Shown here in pieces: positions 32,176-33,878 of a DNA stretch of 33,878 nucleotides. A program made the translations under genes and the position numbers. The stretch is from NCBI GenBank assembly GCA_947498845.1, contig CANMLX010000044.1, positions 1 to 33,878 of the forward strand. The letters run 5' to 3'. Each line of letters begins with the position of its first letter. The first letter of the stretch is position 1. The notes below the pieces were generated by a model that was not told the DNA's origin, did no database searches, and worked only from the letters and a program-made list of their open reading frames with translations. The stretch is from an uncultured Flavobacteriaceae bacterium. GTDB lineage: Bacteria > Bacteroidota > Bacteroidia > Flavobacteriales > Flavobacteriaceae.

Positions 32176-32628
32176 CCAAATCAACATACGTTTGGATAAA
32201 TATTATCATTTGTAACATCAATTAATAGGTTAAAACACACATTTTAATTTAGTAAACTTATCGTGTACGATTACCTTGAATGCTCTACAATACTCCATCT
32301 TGTAATAGTTCTTAGATGAATTTGCAGTAAATTCATTTAGGAAATGGTTTATACTCAATAACCCGTTGTGCATTTAGGCAATATTGATTTTTAGATTGTT
32401 TATATTTCTATTGAATTTACACATATTGATATATTTAACAATAGTTATAGCTTTTTATTCCTTTATTTTTTTTAATTAATAGAGAAATTGTAAAAAGGGT
32501 ACTATGTATAAATAATTAGCCAAAAATTATTTTTTTTGTTCATAATAATAAATTTTTAAATCTCCATCCCTGTTTCTAGGGGTACAATTTATACTGTAAA
32601 TAGGGGTTCATCATGTAATTAAAAAATT
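32176..32628. other. Gene-free AT-rich spacer
   Basis: About 450 bp between the kinase and the broken membrane-protein gene. No reading frame is convincing. The only clear structure is a perfect 8-bp hairpin, ATGAATTT (32316-32323) with AAATTCAT (32329-32336) around GCAGT. No T-run terminator was found for the HMG-CoA reductase unit. Confidence 0.6.
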
Positions 32629-32636
32629 TAAATTTG
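32629..32636 (+). promoter_or_regulatory. -7 promoter element (TAAATTTG)
   Basis: Exact TAnnTTTG match, 21 bp before the ATG at 32658 of the disrupted membrane-protein gene, which suggests that the promoter is still intact. Confidence 0.5.
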
Positions 32637-32657
32637 TAACTCATTAAAAACCAAATT

Positions 32658-33077
32658 ATGATTAACAGAATCACATTAATTCTATTAAGTATTATAGCAG
32701 TGCCTTCGTTGTTACTGTCCAAGAAACCAAATGCCAAGAGTTTTTAGACAAAATAGTGCCATACAAAAGTTGGATTGGTCTTATTTTTTGTTTTTGGGAG
32801 TTTGGGGTATCTTTACTGCAATTCTAAATTTAGGTTGGTTAATTACTTATCCTATATGGTGGATTACATTACTGGCAGGTAGTATCGTAAAAGCAGTGCT
32901 TGGCTTTATGCTGGGATACGGAATGGTTAGAGTAAACTTGTTTTATCTAAAAATGAAACTGCAAAGGAAAAAGACGAACAACTACGCAAAAAATTAACTC
33001 CCAAACAAGGTAAATTGGGTATATTTGGACTCATTGTGGGAGTCTGGATGATCATAGCAACAATATTATTCTTTTAA
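32658..33077 (+). pseudogene. Small membrane protein broken by three homopolymer frameshifts
   Basis: Reading starts at ATG 32658 (MINRITLILLSIIAVPSLLL). One extra base in each of T5 (32741-32745), T6 (32784-32789) and A5 (32949-32953) joins all parts into one frame of about 140 residues: ...KPNAKSF|LDKIVPYKSWIGLIF|LFLGVWGIFTAILNLGWL...FYLK|NETAKEKDEQLRKKL... ending GVWMIIATILFF. The joined product has about four membrane helices and an internal similarity (IGLIFLFLGVWGIFTAIL against LGIFGLIVGVWMIIATIL), which supports the reconstruction. The piece 32731-32997 (88 residues) alone is an artefact of one frame. It is either a true pseudogene or a run of homopolymer undercalls in the sequence. 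Function unknown. Confidence 0.7.
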
Positions 33078-33101
33078 AAATAACCTTTAAACTTAAAAAA
33101 A

Positions 33102-33521
33102 ATGAAAAAAACAATTTTAAATGTATTTGTAGCATTCACTTTATTACTTACAATTTCTTGTAAAAATGAATCAAAAACAACCAGCAACACAGAAGAAAAA
33201 ATAGAAAAAACGACTGAAGCATCTAAAGAAGCTGCAGTTAAAACAGAAACATCTCCTTCTAGTGGTACGCCAAATTTTAGCAATAGTGATGTACAAGAAT
33301 ATGTAAACATGTATGAAACCTATATAGAAGATTATAAAAAGGCGGTAGAAAGCAAAGATATGAATGCATTTGCCACATTAGGACAAAAAGGACAAGAATT
33401 GGCTACTAAAGGTCAGGAAGCTATGTCTAAATTATCTGGTGCGGATGTGCAAAAACTAACAGATTACATGACCAAAAAAGCTAAGGAAATGCAGGAGTTA
33501 AGCCAGAAAATGATGCAGTAA
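33102..33521 (+). CDS. Small lipoprotein with charged helical domain
   Basis: Not recognised beyond its architecture. The 139-residue protein has a lipoprotein signal peptide with lipobox LTISC (Cys20), a Thr/Glu/Lys-rich flexible linker (residues 22-58), and a helical domain (about 60-139) rich in Lys, Glu and Met with VNMYETYIEDYKKAVESKDM and KKAKEMQELSQKMMQ. It should face the periplasm or surface from the outer membrane. The gene follows the broken membrane-protein gene by 24 bp and may share its transcript. A long hairpin element lies 21 bp after the stop codon and could act as its terminator. Confidence 0.8.
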   Translation: MKKTILNVFVAFTLLLTISCKNESKTTSNTEEKIEKTTEASKEAAVKTETSPSSGTPNFSNSDVQEYVNMYETYIEDYKKAVESKDMNAFATLGQKGQELATKGQEAMSKLSGADVQKLTDYMTKKAKEMQELSQKMMQ

Positions 33522-33542
33522 ACCTTACTTAATAATTTTATA

Positions 33543-33653
33543 ATACCATTTGCTATTTGAAATTCTTAATAAAACGCCCTATTTGGTTTCTCTTTAAGTA
33601 GAAAAAGAAACCAAATAGGGCTTTTACAGTTAATTTCAAATAGCAACTGGTAT
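33543..33653. repeat. ATACCA-family element, near-perfect 48-bp-arm hairpin
   Basis: The left arm (ATACCATTTGCTATTTGAAA...GCCCTATTTGGTTTCT) is inverted in the right arm (ending TTTCAAATAGCAACTGGTAT) with only a handful of differences, around a loop of about 14 bases. It is the best-preserved member of the family here. Non-coding; may fold at the 3' end of the lipoprotein mRNA. Confidence 0.85.
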
Positions 33654-33728
33654 AAGATATTTCATTAATCGCGCTTGTAATCAGGTACTCTTTTCTAGCA
33701 TTTTTTTATCATTTGCCATAGCATAGTA

Positions 33729-33771
33729 ATACCAATTACAAGTTAAAATGAGCTAGTCATTCTCGTTCATT
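33729..33771. repeat. One arm of the inner 20-kb ATACCA element
   Basis: Matches the complement of about 20048-20090 at about 40 of 43 positions (ATACCAATTA then AGTTAAAATGAGCTAGTCAT). The other arm is not seen before the window ends at 33878. The rest of the tail shows no gene. Confidence 0.7.
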
Positions 33772-33878
33772 GGTCTCAAATTTAGTTGAAACTATGTACT
33801 TTAACGTCAGTTCGACGTAAGAAATCAAGTTTTTAACTATGAAAAAAGCAGAATATTTAGTAAATTAAAGTGTTGAAT

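Noticed and set aside
32731..32997. 88-residue protein as an independent gene
   Set aside because: It is one frame of a larger membrane protein; upstream and downstream parts continue in the other frames after single-base homopolymer corrections.

Overview
The window looks like a chromosomal stretch of a marine-type Flavobacteriaceae bacterium (Bacteroidota). The reasons are low G+C, the gliding motility / type IX secretion core operon gldK-gldL-gldM-gldN, repeated TAnnTTTG (-7) promoter motifs of the Bacteroidota sigma factor, a GYDIA-type GHMP kinase next to a class II HMG-CoA reductase, and intergenic regions full of short palindromic repeats. No rRNA, tRNA, CRISPR array or prophage was seen.

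Layout. 0.1-1.7 kb: two tandem paralogous membrane proteins. 1.9-10.4 kb: topA, an arginase-fold protein with degraded metal ligands, then gldKLMN, closed by a strong terminator. 10.5-11.3 kb: non-coding, nested inverted repeats. 11.3-15.9 kb: FAD oxidoreductase, DUF983 protein (minus strand), ABC-F ATPase and a secreted plant-type LRR protein. 15.9-20.3 kb: era and a collagen-like/beta-propeller lipoprotein, set between repeat-rich spacers holding an 'ATACCA...TGGTAT' palindromic element family, one copy nested in another. 20.3-22.8 kb: der, a small GldM-N-terminal-like protein with an A7 frameshift at its start, and a YefM-YoeB toxin-antitoxin pair. 22.9-29.2 kb (minus strand): thioredoxin-like protein, two POT peptide transporters and a dipeptidyl-peptidase IV-like S9 peptidase, a peptide-use module. 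29.5-32.2 kb: class II HMG-CoA reductase, then an unusual open frame in which a GIY-YIG nuclease is joined to a GHMP kinase. 32.6-33.9 kb: a small membrane-protein gene broken by three homopolymer frameshifts, a small lipoprotein, and more palindromic elements.

The most striking locus is 30783-31249. A solitary GIY-YIG nuclease is flanked on both sides by the same pair of REP-like units (core TGAGCGGAGTCGAA, with self-complementary flanks that differ between copies). This package sits exactly between the HMG-CoA reductase and the GHMP kinase. It gives the first gene a new C-terminal tail and leaves the second without a start codon of its own. I read it as a candidate nuclease-plus-palindromic-repeat mobile cassette, comparable in logic to REP/RAYT systems but with a GIY-YIG enzyme. 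This is inference from structure, not proven.

Other points worth a second look are the pseudo-ureohydrolase beside the gliding operon, the GldM-like paralog, the YefM-type operator geometry, and several hairpins and orphan terminators.
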